Shown here piece after piece: positions 12,345-23,916 of a stretch of 64,000 nt of DNA. Made by a program: the position numbers and the translations under genes. This DNA is from Craterostigma plantagineum (Eukaryota; Streptophyta; Magnoliopsida; Lamiales; Linderniaceae): the NCBI GenBank assembly GCA_027422505.1, contig JAPQWV010000002.1, forward strand, positions 30,544,501-30,608,500, given 5' to 3'. The notes beneath the pieces were generated by a model, which saw only the letters and a program-made list of their open reading frames with translations, was not told the origin of the DNA and did not search any database. Every line of letters starts with the position of its first letter. Within the stretch, counting starts at the first letter, position 1.

Positions 12345-13987
12345 AGGGGTGCTCGTTTTGGGGTGATTCTCCAAAACATCACCGCGATCATTCCGTTACT
12401 TCCTAATCACTGCGCTTGTTTAGCATGGGTGATGAGTCATCACCGTGGTGGAGGATCACCGAGGTGATCAAAACGGTGTCATATTCCAGCTTTTGGATCA
12501 CCCTGGGGTGATCCTCCATCGCCGTAATGAGGTGATGTTTTCAATATTTTTTTTTGGACAAAATTATTCATTATCCTTAACATTCATTCCTTATATATCC
12601 TTAATCCTATTTTAAATTACATAACCAACATATTTAATGCTTAAAAAATAAAAATTATGTTGAAGGATTATAGAATATACTTACAATTAATTGATTAATC
12701 TATTAAAGCTTAAACGAATGAAATAATTATATTGAAGAATTATATAGAATACTTATAATTAATAATTGATTAAAAAAATATATGTTTAAAGCATAAAAAG
12801 ATATAATAATTCTTTTGTTGAATTTTATAACATGCTTATCAATGGTTAAAATAACACTTGGTTTTCAAATATTAATAACTATCACGTTAAATATTACCTC
12901 AAATGAACATACTAAAACACTTTTACGACATAATATACATATGTTACATATGACATTTACACACCATCATCGCAAACATCACTGCCATTAAACAAACCAA
13001 AAAAAATTCTAATATCACATTGATAAGTAAAATGAAATATCACCCAAAACAAACGCAGTTATGACCAATGTTTTAAAACGCGCAAAGCGCAACGCGTCGC
13101 GTTTCAGTTCACATAGCGCGTAGCGTAAATAGCGTAGCGTATTGCGTGAGTATTTCGGACAAGCCACTTATTACACTAAGAAACATAATTTATAACAAAT
13201 TATTAATATAAGCACATTATTTAGTAAGTTTTATATAAAATTTGGGTTCAGTAATATGTGTAAAAACAAATAGTATATATTGGAAATAATAAAAATATAT
13301 TAAACAATTTATGTAAATAATATTTAATAGAATTTTTAAATTTAATTTCACATCCAATGGATTGAACCACTAAAAATATTGAAAAAGATAACTGATAAAA
13401 TTTAGAAATCTAAACTAAAAAAATATAGTATTTGATATCGAAAAATGTAAGATATGCATGTCATTTTGATCGTTGTTAAACAAAGAATAAATTAGATGAA
13501 TTTATTTATTTTTATCATGTATATTACATTAAAATTATCGCTTTTTATGTTGTAAATTTAAAAGTTAGAAAATAACTGGAAAACTAAAATAAAAATACAT
13601 TGCCAAAACATTAATGGCCACGTCACAATCAATCACATCTGCATTTGGAATTAATTATGTCCTCTTAAAAAGAAAAGAATTAGTCACACTGTCGCACCTC
13701 TGACACAGTAACACTAACTCTCTGTCGCATTAATTGTCCACTTAGCGACGGAAGGAAACGATTTGTTTTTCCTATTTAGCGACGGATAGTCCGTCGCAAA
13801 TATCCGTCGTACAGAACGCTTTTTTTTTTACGCGTTGTCGCGTTTTGACGTTGAACCACGCGAAAGCGCGCGTTGACGCGCGCGAAATTTCGCTTTTTAA
13901 AACACTGGTTATGACATATCACCTTAATCCACATCACGGTGATGTGAGTATCACCGTAATGTTGGATTACCGGAAACAAACACCTCC
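12345..13987. mobile_element. PIF/Harbinger-like non-autonomous element, interrupted by a hAT element
   Basis: Terminal inverted repeats AGGGGTGCTCGTTTT and (reverse-complemented right end) GGAGGTGTTTGTTTC are flanked by TTA on both sides (12342-12344 and 13988-13990), typical of PIF/Harbinger elements. Subterminal strings such as atcaccg and ggtgatg are repeated in both orientations. Without the 842-bp insertion at 13066-13907 and its duplicated 8 bases the element is about 790 bp. No transposase is encoded. Confidence 0.7.
13066..13907. mobile_element. 842-bp non-autonomous hAT element nested in a Harbinger-like element
   Basis: The ends are CAATGTTTTAAAACGCG and (reverse-complemented) CAGTGTTTTAAAAAGCG, a classic hAT CA(A/G)TG terminus. 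An exact 8-bp duplication GTTATGAC flanks it (13058-13065 and 13908-13915). GC-rich gcg strings cluster near both ends, and the core is AT-rich and non-coding. Confidence 0.85.
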
Positions 13988-14379
13988 TTAGTCCATGACT
14001 TTAATAATATGAATATTTTTATCATTTTACATTCGATTCTCAGCTATATAATGAATTCTAGCCATCATATTGATAATGTGTTCCTACTAAATAATGGGTT
14101 TAATGTGTAATGTGTTACCAATTTCCCATTATATAGTTGAAAAAACTCGTAATGAATTCCTGCCATAAAATGAATTCGCAACTCCCATTACTAGAATAAT
14201 TATTGCAATAACGCTTCATTTAATATATAGCAACATGGCCGCTTATTGTCGGTCCGGTAGTAACAAAATTCAGTCATTACACATTAAAGACCATTTAAAA
14301 AAAAAACATTTTTCCCCAAAGTCTATCTTTTATCTAATTACCCCAAGTACATAAATGGTGCATTTATGTAAGTTAGACC

Positions 14380-15276
14380 TAGTGCTGGGAAAGAATACCG
14401 AAATACCGAAATACCGTCCTTATCGTATCGAATCTTATCGAAAATATCGAAAATTTTGGTATACCGAAGTTTTTGATAAGGTATGATACTGTACCGAAAA
14501 TCTTCGGTACGGTAATGGTATGAAAGTTTTTAAAATTAGGTATACCGATTATATCGAATACCGAAATTCTAAAATTTTTAATATATTATATATATATATA
14601 CACACCCTATATATATATATATATATATATTATATTATTTCAAAAAATATAAAATGAAAAATTAAGGATCTTCATAAACTTATTAGCCCATAAATTATTC
14701 ATTTGTACACAAATTTCTAATACTAGGCCCTTTTACTTATGTAACTCAAGTAGCGTTTAATTTTTTCCTTTTTAATGATTTTTTTTCATGATTTTTGAAA
14801 GCGTGAAGATACAATGCAATTACTTTTTGTTAATCTTCACTAATTTTCTAAATATAGCCGCTTCGTTCTAATTAATCTGTATATAAAGTTGTATTTTGTG
14901 GTTATGTAAATGTTTTTGTCTTACTAAGGAGACTAACTAAAATATGTAAATTATTTAAGGTTAAAAAATCCTTTTATTTTGAAAATTTGGTATTAATAAT
15001 CTATCTTATTGGGGCCTAAGGAGTTTGAATTGATTAAAAATTCCAAACAACGAATTAACGAGTCACGAGACATGCATGGTAACAAACCCTCCGTATGAAT
15101 GGTATAGAAGGTATGATGCCAATACCATACCGAAATTTCGGTATGATACCGTATCGAAATTTAAGGTATACCGAAATTTTGGTATGATATTGGTATGATT
15201 TTTTTGGATACCGAAATTTCGGTATGGTATACGGTATCACAGTTTTGGTACGGTATACCGTACCGAACCACTCCTA
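14380..15276. mobile_element. 897-bp non-autonomous hAT element, copy 2 (inverted relative to copy 1)
   Basis: An exact 8-bp duplication GTTAGACC flanks the element (14372-14379 and 15277-15284). It starts TAGTGCTGGGAAAGAATACC and ends ...CGAACCACTCCTA. Most of it is the reverse complement of the element at 10131-10970, and it additionally contains a TA-rich microsatellite at about 14588-14632. Confidence 0.85.
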
Positions 15277-15284
15277 GTTAGACC

Positions 15285-17359
15285 CACTTTGAAAAGAAAA
15301 TATATTCCTTGAAGACTAAGTTTTTCTAAATTACCCCAATTACATATACTAGTATTATCTGCACACTCTATGTATGTGCTTAAAATATAATTGTTTTAAT
15401 TTTAGTTTTGAAATTTATAATTTATGTTTAGTAGATGAAATGTAATTTTTATATATAAAATGAAATAATGACCTCACTCCCACCCTTAGTATAATATTAG
15501 TAGTTTTGCACATCCATATGTGTTTGCTATATATAATATTATATATTTAATTATTAAATAATAATACTAAAGATAGAAGGAGATATTTGGAAATATAAAA
15601 ATATTGTGTAGTGGGTGGTTTTTTTATTTAATGTAATTTTTTTAACGGAGTAATGTGGTAACTAACAAATTGAGTACAATTTTGGGTTTAATTGATACAC
15701 AAATTGGATAAAAATAGCAGTTTTTAGAGGTCCCTACAATTAATATAAGAGTATAGATAATATATGTATAAAAGTTAGACCCACTTTGCAAGTTGAAGCT
15801 AACCTGTACATTTTGGCTCGTTGCTTTCAGAATCTTCCGTAGGATCTTTTTAGGATGTGTGATGATGGATTTTTTGAAGAGTATGTGTCGGATTAATATA
15901 TATAAATATTTTTTTATCATGGACTATCTATTTTATTGTTATTAGCGATTACCATGAGAGGTAGGGAGTAAAATAAAACCCAATTGAAAAATTATGGATC
16001 GACAGTTAATTTGAATTACAACGTTGAAATACGCCGTGGGGCAACCGAAAAAAAATATATTATTTTAGTGTGCAATTCACCACTAAATACAATGTCAGAA
16101 TATATTCAACAATGTCCACAATTAGTGAATTTCAAAAGGTTGATGGGATTCGAGTTTCCTATTATTTTCACCCTCAACCTCTTTACTCTTTAACATATAA
16201 AGTTGCACAATGTATTAATAAAGCGTTCCATTTCAATTGATTTCTTCTTCTCTTTTTTTCTTACATATCTCATGATTCATGCATTCCACTTTGAATTTTA
16301 TTTTCAAAATTATAGTCGAGTGATCGTGGTTAAGATTAGACTTGATATCTATCAAGACTCAATAGTAAATAGATTTTTTTTTTCTTTACTATGATAGATT
16401 GCGTGTAAATCAGACCAATTAGAAAAATCGCATTAAAATTAAAATGGGTCCATGTGCATATTTTCGTTTAAAATTTTGATATCTCGGCTAACCTGTCAAT
16501 TATAAAATATTTGTGTTTTTGTGGAAACTTATATTTCGAACGAAAATATGCATGTCATGCCGAATTTTTGTTGCTCTTTAGTGAAGAGATTCGAACTAGT
16601 TTTCAGGAATATTAATTCGCCTTTAGCCTTTTGGCCAACCTTCGCCCAGCCATTATGCCATGCCATGCCATATATGATATATATTCTCATATACGAAAAA
16701 ATTGTATTTAATTTTTTGAAACATGAATGATATAATTGTGTTTAAATTTTTTATTTTTCCTCTATTTAAAAAATGTCTCTTTTAACAAGGCATCATCTAT
16801 CTCTATCTTCATCTTTAACTTCGTGAGAAATATCATAAAGCACAGTCGCTTTCTACTTGAAGAAATATCACGAGGCAAGTTGACCATTATAACACGTCAT
16901 TAATGGCGAACCACCATATAATGCTCGTCGCATAAATGGCGACTATACATATATTCATATCTATTAATGATATAATTGTAATAAATTTCGTTCGGGGCAC
17001 CAGACAACCTTTTTTTTTTCCACTCACTATATGATGAAAAACTTGTCGCGTACAGAAAACAATAATTGAGATGCTGAAATTTTAGAAATAAATAAATAAA
17101 AGAAATATAAAGTAGTTGATATCTGGTTCTATGTATTTTGTAATACATGTAATTATGTCTCTTCATTGGACATTGCTATATATAGTAACACGTGACCTGG
17201 TTTGCTCAAGTGCCGTTTCCTATTCCTGTCTGCTTTTATGTATAATATATAAACTATATCGATTTTTATGATTTTTGAGCTATGATTCTATATTAATAAC
17301 ATTCTTATTTTTTTTTTTAATTTTCCCTATTTTTTATTTTTATTTTTTCTTATTTTTAT
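15285..17359. other. Gene-free AT-rich stretch
   Basis: Several open stretches of 60-90 codons occur on both strands, but they are AT-rich, lack recognisable domains and look like chance. No transposon with clear ends was found. Confidence 0.4.
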
Positions 17360-17506
17360 TTCTTTAGAAAAATGGGTGGGCTATGCCCACAAACCTTCAT
17401 TTTGCAGGCCCGCATTTAGGCTGGCTTGCCCGTGGCCACCCCGCCAGTGCCGGGCTTTGCCAGGCTACGGGCCGGCCCACCTCGGCGACCCATTTGACAG
17501 CCTAGA
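17360..17506. mobile_element. Remnant of a GC-rich-ended hAT-type element
   Basis: The segment is rich in gcccgc, gggctttgcc and gggccggcccacc strings and ends ATTTGACAGCCTA, much like the right end (reverse-complemented TAGACCTGTCAA) of the element at 54086-54488. No matching left end or target duplication was found, so it appears truncated. Confidence 0.45.
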
Positions 17507-18252
17507 TGTGACATTCAACTCTTGACAATAAAATTACTCGTTTACAAGTTGTTTATGACTACTATTTTTGTTTTTTTATACAAGTCGTTTACTTTTCTCA
17601 AAGAAAAATAGTTTGAACTTTTACAACTTTACCCCTAAGAATAATTAGATTAAATATGATAAAATAATTAATTAATGGTATAATAGAGATGTTATTTTAT
17701 TTCTTAATATGTGTGTCATTACCTTAAACGACTTGTATTTAGGAACAAATGAGTCATTCTTTTGGTCTTCAAATCTCCATACAGCAAAATATTCAAAATA
17801 AAACCCATCTGAAATATGTGGCCCGTTATAAGTCAATTTAGTTAATGGGCTACATATTTTCTAATTTTACCTATCCTAGCCTAAAAGCTACTCCAACCAA
17901 AAAGTCGGGCTCAAGCTCGACTCATTTACTGTGTCTACCCTCAACTCCCTCATTTTTTTCTATGTTTTTTTTTTTAAAATTTAGCCTTAAGATATGGGGT
18001 TGTTTTTAGATTTTTCTCTCTTTTTCTATATAACCTTAAAAACATGAACTTTTGTTTTGGGCATGTATACTCCGAATATTAAATGATAAGTTTACCTTAA
18101 AAACCTAATATTACGGAGATTCTCTCATTTTAATTTTACCTATCGGATCAAATCATGAACTATAGAATGCTTAAAAATTAAAAAAATAAGGCCCGCCCAT
18201 CAAATGATATGTTAATAAAACCCAGCTCTGAAGTTGAGTTTATCACAAAACC
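17507..18252. other. Intergenic, 3' of the first DEFL gene
   Basis: AT-rich sequence with no supported gene. The part closest to 18252 is probably 3' untranslated region of the DEFL gene. Confidence 0.4.
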
Positions 18253-18644
18253 CTAACAATTATAATAGCAAACACAGTACTCAACATCATTTGGTTTGAC
18301 TATGTTCTTTGAAGAAGAAATAGATCTTCTGCAACGGCTCTTAATTAAGCTATCTGGGATTCCAATTGACTTTCTGCATACGTTATTGCATGTAGTTGTC
18401 TCTTCATCTGCGTCGCATGGATAAGCAAATTCTAGTTCGCAAACCTTTGCAGAAGCCAACCACTTGTCTGCTTTGTACCGACGAATTATAAGAAGAAGAA
18501 GAAGAAGAAGAAAAGCAAAATGGATATCTTAGAACTTATGAAAATGGAAGAAGGATTTGAGAAGGGAATGGATTATTTACCAGATGCCAATGCGACCAAT
18601 ACAATGAAGAAAAGAAGGGATCTGAGCTTCGAAGTCGACGACAT
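18253..18644 (-). CDS. Defensin-like secreted cysteine-rich peptide, 8 Cys (DEFL gene A)
   Basis: Spliced CDS: complement(18253..18467, 18581..18644), 92 aa. The 64-nt first exon encodes a signal peptide (MSSTSKLRSLLFFIVLVALA) and ends in phase 1 at a G|GTAAAT donor. The second exon starts after a GCAG acceptor and encodes the mature peptide with eight cysteines. Their order is C-x7-C-x8-C-x3-C, a long loop, C, another long loop, then CxC-x3-C at the C-terminus. The two-exon plan (signal peptide, then mature peptide) is standard for plant DEFL/CRP genes. Such peptides act in the apoplast in defence or in reproductive signalling, and which applies here cannot be told. It shares its leader with the broken gene at 29805-29871 and the VEFAYPC-type motif with the relic at 19440-19568. 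Confidence 0.8.
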
Positions 18645-19194
18645 ATCTTTGTCTTGGGGAGGTTTTTTTTTTCGTTTTTTTTTATCGTAGCTCTAATATT
18701 GTTATTCGTCGATTTGTTGAATTCTTTGTGAGTAGTATCTATACTCTTTTATATGAGTTTAGTTGGATGAAAACAGTAAATTGGTGCGTCAATTATCAAT
18801 TTTTTCTACATTAATCATTATTAAAAAATAAAAAGCTTATTAGATCGCGTAGATTAATCCCATGATTAGTATATCACTTATTAATTAAAACCATTTACGA
18901 ATAATTAATTTTGTCTTATTGCATACAAAAGATCGGTTCCCCAATATTTTGACGGTCAAAATTTAATAATGTTATTTTATAAATAAATTTTAATTATCTA
19001 AGGAGCCAACTTTTAAAATTAACGCACTAATTCAAGATAAAAAAAAATAAAAAAAATAAAAAACCATAGAGTTTCAAATGAAGAACGTAGTTTGATCATC
19101 ATCACATAATATAATAACAAAACCCCAAGTACAAAATTAAGTTCATCGACGAGCAAACCCTATTTTAGACAGCTATAAAGACAAAAACAATAGG

Positions 19195-19439
19195 CAACGT
19201 CGTCGAAGTTCGTCGGGCCTCCAGTAATTTATCCGTCATCGAGGTCCACGCACACACGCCACACATGAGGAGGGGTCCCGATATAAGCTTGATGGGGTTC
19301 CTTCCTAAAACCAATTGGTGTTTAAGAGAGTGGCCCATCAAGCATATAGACAACTTTAATTTCTTCACAGTGTTCGACGTGGGACATCTTGCCACACACG
19401 TGATTCTGAACATTCTCCCTCAAAGTCAAGCGATCTTCT
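19195..19439 (-). repeat. Possible small LTR/TRIM-like fragment
   Basis: On the minus strand this stretch contains GATGTCCCACGTCGAACACT, then ACCAATTGG and CATCAAGCTTATAT. I associate this style with a widespread plant interspersed repeat, possibly a terminal-repeat retrotransposon in miniature. It abuts the 3' end of the degenerate DEFL exon and may have truncated it. Ends and duplication were not established. Confidence 0.25.
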
Positions 19440-19568
19440 GTAACGGATTTCAATAAAACCGTCTGGGAATTCAATTGTCTTACATAAAATATCGCACATT
19501 GTCTTCATTGGGTTCGCATGGATAAGCAAACTCTACTTGGCAAAGCTTTGCAGCAACAAAACAATTGC
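19440..19568 (-). pseudogene. DEFL pseudogene, second-exon relic (DEFL gene B)
   Basis: After a GACAG acceptor the reading CFVAAKLCQVEFAYPCEP aligns with exon 2 of the DEFL gene at 18253-18644 (AKVCELEFAYPC). A frameshift follows shortly. In another frame similarity resumes (IEFPDGFIEIR against IGIPDSLIKSR), but the cysteine in RCRRS is replaced by tyrosine, and similarity ends near 19440 before the terminal cysteines. Its first exon lies more than 10 kb away at 29805-29871, on the far side of the retrotransposon that entered the intron. Confidence 0.75.
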
Positions 19569-19656
19569 CTGTCGTACGGACAATAAAGAAAATAAAAATG
19601 GATTATTTTTCTAAAAAAATTAATTTAACAAAATCACAATACCTAAGAAAGGATTA

Positions 19657-19661
19657 TATGG
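19657..19661. repeat. Target-site duplication TATGG (left)
   Basis: Five bases directly before the left LTR, identical to 29784-29788 after the right LTR. Confidence 0.95.
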
Positions 19662-20452
19662 TGAAGGTGGTCCCGTACACAATGGATGAAAAACGCCTAA
19701 GTTATATACTGATGTTGGACTCGATGTTAGGCTAACACTCACTCTCACTCTTTTGTATGCACAGCGGAAAACGGAACGAACACAAATGAAGTTTTTGTGC
19801 AGCAAGTCAAATAACTTGCTGCGTGCCTCTCGGCGTAAAAATCCACTAGAAATATGGATTACAAAAACTATCAAAAAGATAGTCAAAACTAGTCTAGCAA
19901 ACGGAACGAATCAAAAAGAATTCTAAACCCACAAGATCTCACGACCTCTAAAAGCTAGACTTAGAAAAGAAAAACTCTTTCAAGAAATAACTCTCGCTCA
20001 GAAAAGCTCTGATTTTCGCTCGGTGTTTGTCGTACATCGAAATGGTTAAGTCTTCGACTTATATATGCCTTCACGCTTGAACGACTTGTCCAAACGGCTT
20101 GGCAACCTCCCACAACGTCCACTAACGTCCACTAAGTGTATTTGGATAGTTAGTGACCGTTGTAGATCGACTTGGTCAGCTCGGATTGCTCGGTCTTCAC
20201 TTGAGCTCCAAGTCGCCTATTTTTAGTATGCTCTTTTCCGATTTTTGCTCTTGCTCATCTACACTTCTTCCACGCGGTTTGATCTGTTCCATTCCTTGAA
20301 TGAGTCCTGCACAACACTGGAAAAATGCCACGTCATAATTAAAATAGTTTTGGGCATGAAAGATAAAACTGAGTAAGGGAACATTCTCGGCCAACAAATG
20401 TTGACTAGAATGTTACCCCAACATTGCCAACGCTGAATGCTCAACATTAACA
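19662..20452 (-). repeat. 3' LTR (element orientation)
   Basis: This 791-bp terminal repeat begins TGAAGGTGGTCCCG and ends CTCAACATTAACA. It is almost identical to 28994-29783. In element orientation it is downstream of the purine tract at 20453-20470. Confidence 0.95.
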
Positions 20453-20470
20453 ATCTCCCCCTTTTTATCT
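20453..20470 (-). promoter_or_regulatory. Polypurine tract (plus-strand primer)
   Basis: On the minus strand the sequence AGATAAAAAGGGGGAGATTG abuts the 3' LTR, the expected place and composition for the primer of plus-strand DNA synthesis. Confidence 0.85.
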
Positions 20471-22236
20471 TTCTTCCCAAAACCAAAGCAGAAGTTATCC
20501 TTAGCCATACTCCCCCTGAAGGTAACATCAACTCAACCACAAAAACAAAAATGGTTAGAGTTAGAGTACTATTCATTAGTACAAGCCAAAAAGGGTTCTT
20601 GCAAAATCTGCAAAAATTATAAGACATAAAAGACATGGTTCAAAATAAACACAGGTAGTTAAAACCACAAAAGCACCCGCACACGCAAGCACACACAGAG
20701 GCACCAAAGCGCATGCACACAAGCACACAGTGCGGCTTCACTCCTCAGCATCTTATTCTCCGGTTGGTTCAGCTCCTTCTCCCCTTTGATCTTCACCCTC
20801 GTTCTGCCCTTGGTCAGCTCCCCCTATTTCCGTGCCTTTCGTATGCGCTCCTTGTCCACTTGTCCCGGCTTCTTCCATTGTCACTTCTTCTGCCTTATCT
20901 CCCCCTTTTTGGGAAGAAAGCATCTCCTTTAAGGTCGCTAGCTGAGACGTTAAAAGAGCTACAGTGTCCTCCAAGACCTTAATTTGCAGCTCCAAACTGG
21001 ACTGAGCAGTGGATGTTGAGCCAACATTCTGCTCAACATCTGTGGAAGGTGCTTTCCATGGCAGATCAACTATCTTGTTTGGTCCTGACAGATGCGTATG
21101 GGAAACAGAGTAGGGAACCTTGATTTGCACCACCACATCTCTCCGAGTTGGCTCAAAACCTCCCCGCAACAGCATGCCGTAGATCAGCGAGGGAAAAGGT
21201 AAAATCCCCGGTGAAATTCTCTCAGCTTCCTTTGCCAACTGGTCTAGCACCAACTCACCCAAATTAATGGGTAGATTTTTCCCAAGGGCGTAGAGTATAT
21301 GAGCCATACTCTCAGCCACGCGGGTCTCATTTGCCGTAGGCCACCAGTTATAAATACCAATTTTGAAGAGCACCGAATAGAGTGAGGTTAAAAAGGAACA
21401 CGAAAAATTCCCATCCCACTCCCTAACTCTACCACCCGTCAAGAAAGCCACAACCTCATTGTTGTCATATTCCTCATTCATATCTACGTTAGGTGTACCC
21501 AAAAACTCATTAATCGCCCCGGCAGTAAACTCTTATAACCTCCCCCTTAAGAAAATCTTTCCATATCTCCTAGAACTAGGATCATTCAGACTAGGGCTAA
21601 GGTTAGAATATACCTCCCTGACCACTGTATCACAGTAGGTCCCAAACCTTGTAACGGTTTTGTCAAAGCGCCTCGACTCCAGGAAATCCATCAACCCGTA
21701 TCGGCGGAAATTGCCCACGTCCACTGTTCTCTCAACACGGATCATCCTCTGGCTAAAGGAGGACCATAGCTCTTCATTGAAAGGGGAGTAGAACTTCCCC
21801 CGTGGCAGAGGTGTTTCCCAGTCCGACTCAGATGTTGGGTCAACATCTGTCTCAACATCCTCACTGTCGCTGGGAACTTGCGACTGGTCTGGGATGCTGG
21901 TTGCTCGCTGCGAGGACTCAGATGGTCGAGCTTTCTTGGGAGGTCTGTCCTCAGCGACCAATGGCCTCTTGCCCGCTTTCTTTTGCAGTTTGGCCCTCCA
22001 TGCAGCCAGGGTTTCAGCAGCTCCAAATTCGTCCTCGTCTTCGCTTTCAGGGGAAGATGAACCTGAAATGTTAGAAGATGTACCTCCCCCTGGACTCACC
22101 ACTTCCGTGTCCAGCTGATCATACATTGTGCAGTCAATGATTTCCTCAGTGGACGCCTTTTTTGGTGATGAGAACGAAGCATGACTCTGTTCTTGAGTTG
22201 GGCTTTGAGGTGGAGCAGGGGCACTCGTCTCCCCCT
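20455..22236 (-). repeat. Multiplied polypurine-tract motifs (AGGGGGAG)
   Basis: The octamer AGGGGGAG (CTCCCCCT on the plus strand) occurs at 20455-20462, 20510-20517, 20818-20825, 20899-20906, 21540-21547, 22084-22091 and 22229-22236. The copy at 20899 also keeps the preceding A-run, as in the functional tract. Multiplied PPTs upstream of the 3' LTR are a known mark of Sireviruses. Most copies here lie inside the post-pol reading frame. Confidence 0.7.
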
Positions 22237-22746
22237 GAATCGGAACTTCACTGGCCATCTGAGTGGGATCTCCTTCGATGATTCTGACTCGGTCTCAGAT
22301 GAGGAGCTTGAGAGAGTAATCGGCTTATCTGCCGTCGATTTCGGCCCTTTAGAAACTCGAGCTTGCTTCAGACGGTTGCTTTGGCGTGTTTTAGGAGCAC
22401 CAGCGAGAGGGCGAGGCTTTGAAGAAGTTGTCTTCTTCTTAGCTGGCTTCTTTGGCTTTTTGGCAGTTTCTTTAGGCATCGGAATTTGACTTGACGCGCC
22501 GGACACAGGCACCGGTGAGCTTTGAGGCGGCGGAGGAGGATTTGATGCTGGAGCAGGTACATTTATTGCGCCTCCAACCACACTCGTCCGGACCGACCGT
22601 CGTTGAGAAACAAGACTACTGAGCGGGACATCGGCGAAATCGAAAATCGGCGCTGGAATCGACTGAATCGGGGCAACATCGAGCACTGTTTCGCTCAATG
22701 TTGGGCTAACATCCTGTGCTTCTTCACGATTTGGTGAGTTTGCCAT
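20753..22746 (-). pseudogene. Broken post-pol (env-like) ORF of the Sirevirus
   Basis: Three stretches follow one another on the minus strand: 22746-22096, 22258-21533 and 21502-20753. The first two are in different frames (a frameshift near 22260-22290). The last two are in one frame, separated by an in-frame stop at 21533-21535. The N-terminal part is low-complexity, rich in Pro, Ser and Lys (PKKPAKKKTTSSKP). The middle has a structured domain of about 250 residues resembling the 'putative plant transposon protein' domain found with Sirevirus-like elements (KFYSPFNEELW, NWWPTANETRVAES, FPSLIYGMLL). The C-terminus has a coiled-coil segment (LELQIKVLEDTVALLTSQLA) and an acidic tail. No clear membrane segment or signal peptide is seen, so a true envelope role is doubtful. 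Confidence 0.7.
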
Positions 22747-23916
22747 TTCAGAAAAAGAAATCGAGCAGTAAAACCAAAAAAAATCGTGATTTTAGAATAG
22801 AGAGACACAGGGAGATTTCAGAGAGACGAACTTGATTTCTGGTTTTAGGGTTTGTGAATAAAGGAACTTAAGCAGTCAAATCACTATATTTAATCAAGCT
22901 TCAACGGTTACTCACACTACTCATAAAAATCGCAGATAGTGGTGTAAGTGGTATTAAAAAAAACAACCGTTAGGCACATGAGTATTTGGACTGATAAAAC
23001 AAATTCACAACCTTAATTAACTTGTAGAGCAAGGCAAACAGATTTTCAAAGCATTCGGGCAGTTAGGAACTAAGTCATGACTACGTATAACAAAGCATGA
23101 TACTAAACATAGTAAAAAGACTAATTCATCATGCGAGCATACACAAACAGTTTGAAGACCAAGTCATGCGAGTTAATCGGAGCTCTTTGAATCACGATTC
23201 ACCCAAAAATAACTAAGTCAAAAGTCAGGGTAGAATCAAGTAACACTAACCGTTTGAGCGACTTCGATGAACACATAGAGACAAGTGTAACGAGCTGTTC
23301 TTCGAGAATTTCTAATGAAATTCTGAGAGATAACTAGACACATACGACACATAAAAACAGTACTAAAGACAGACACGGACAAAAGCAAAAGCACAAAAAA
23401 TGTAGCAATATCGAACCGACAGTCACATATGTTGCCCTAACATTTGACTCAACATCCTGATTCCGTAATCCTAGACTTATCTGCTCGATTCTTCTCAAAA
23501 TCAGTTCCCATTATTTCTACCCTTTCACCTCAAATATCCGACAACTTTATGCACTGCCCTTATACCCTCAGCCTCAAGGTTAGGCCTTTTGTCGCATAGT
23601 ATACATCGTCACCGCGAATGCCGTGTACCTAAGGAATTTATTACCAAAAACCTATATCTAGCCGAGAGTTATGAGCATGCTGACAACAAATAAGGATTGG
23701 TTTTTAGTCGCAATAAGTACATCGTCACAGCGAATGCCGTGTACCTAGGAACGTATTACCAAGAGCCTTTAAAAAAGGGATCGGGTTCATTTTGGGACCA
23801 ATCAAGAAGAATCAAGTCATTTCACAGGAAAAACCGAACAGAATATCGAACCAAAAGTAAAGCAGTAACCATCAAATTTGACATATGCTATGCTGATCCA
23901 AATGTTGGACCAACAT
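22747..23916 (-). other. Non-coding spacer of the Sirevirus between pol and the post-pol ORF
   Basis: About 1.2 kb without a supported ORF. It contains the tandem duplication described at 23590-23767 and the recurring ATGTTG...CAACAT motif at 23428-23456 and 23900-23930. Confidence 0.6.
23590..23767. repeat. Imperfect direct repeat inside the Sirevirus spacer
   Basis: A segment of about 60 bp containing GCGAATGCCGTGTACCTA occurs twice, at about 23590-23650 and 23707-23767, with a period of about 117 bp. It lies outside any ORF. Confidence 0.75.

Noticed and set aside
15642..17166. Several ORFs of 60-90 codons on both strands
   Set aside because: AT-rich, no start context, no domains, no splice partners. 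Consistent with chance.
21742..22562. Plus- and minus-strand ORFs overlapping the Sirevirus post-pol ORF
   Set aside because: Shadows of the GC-balanced post-pol coding sequence in other frames.
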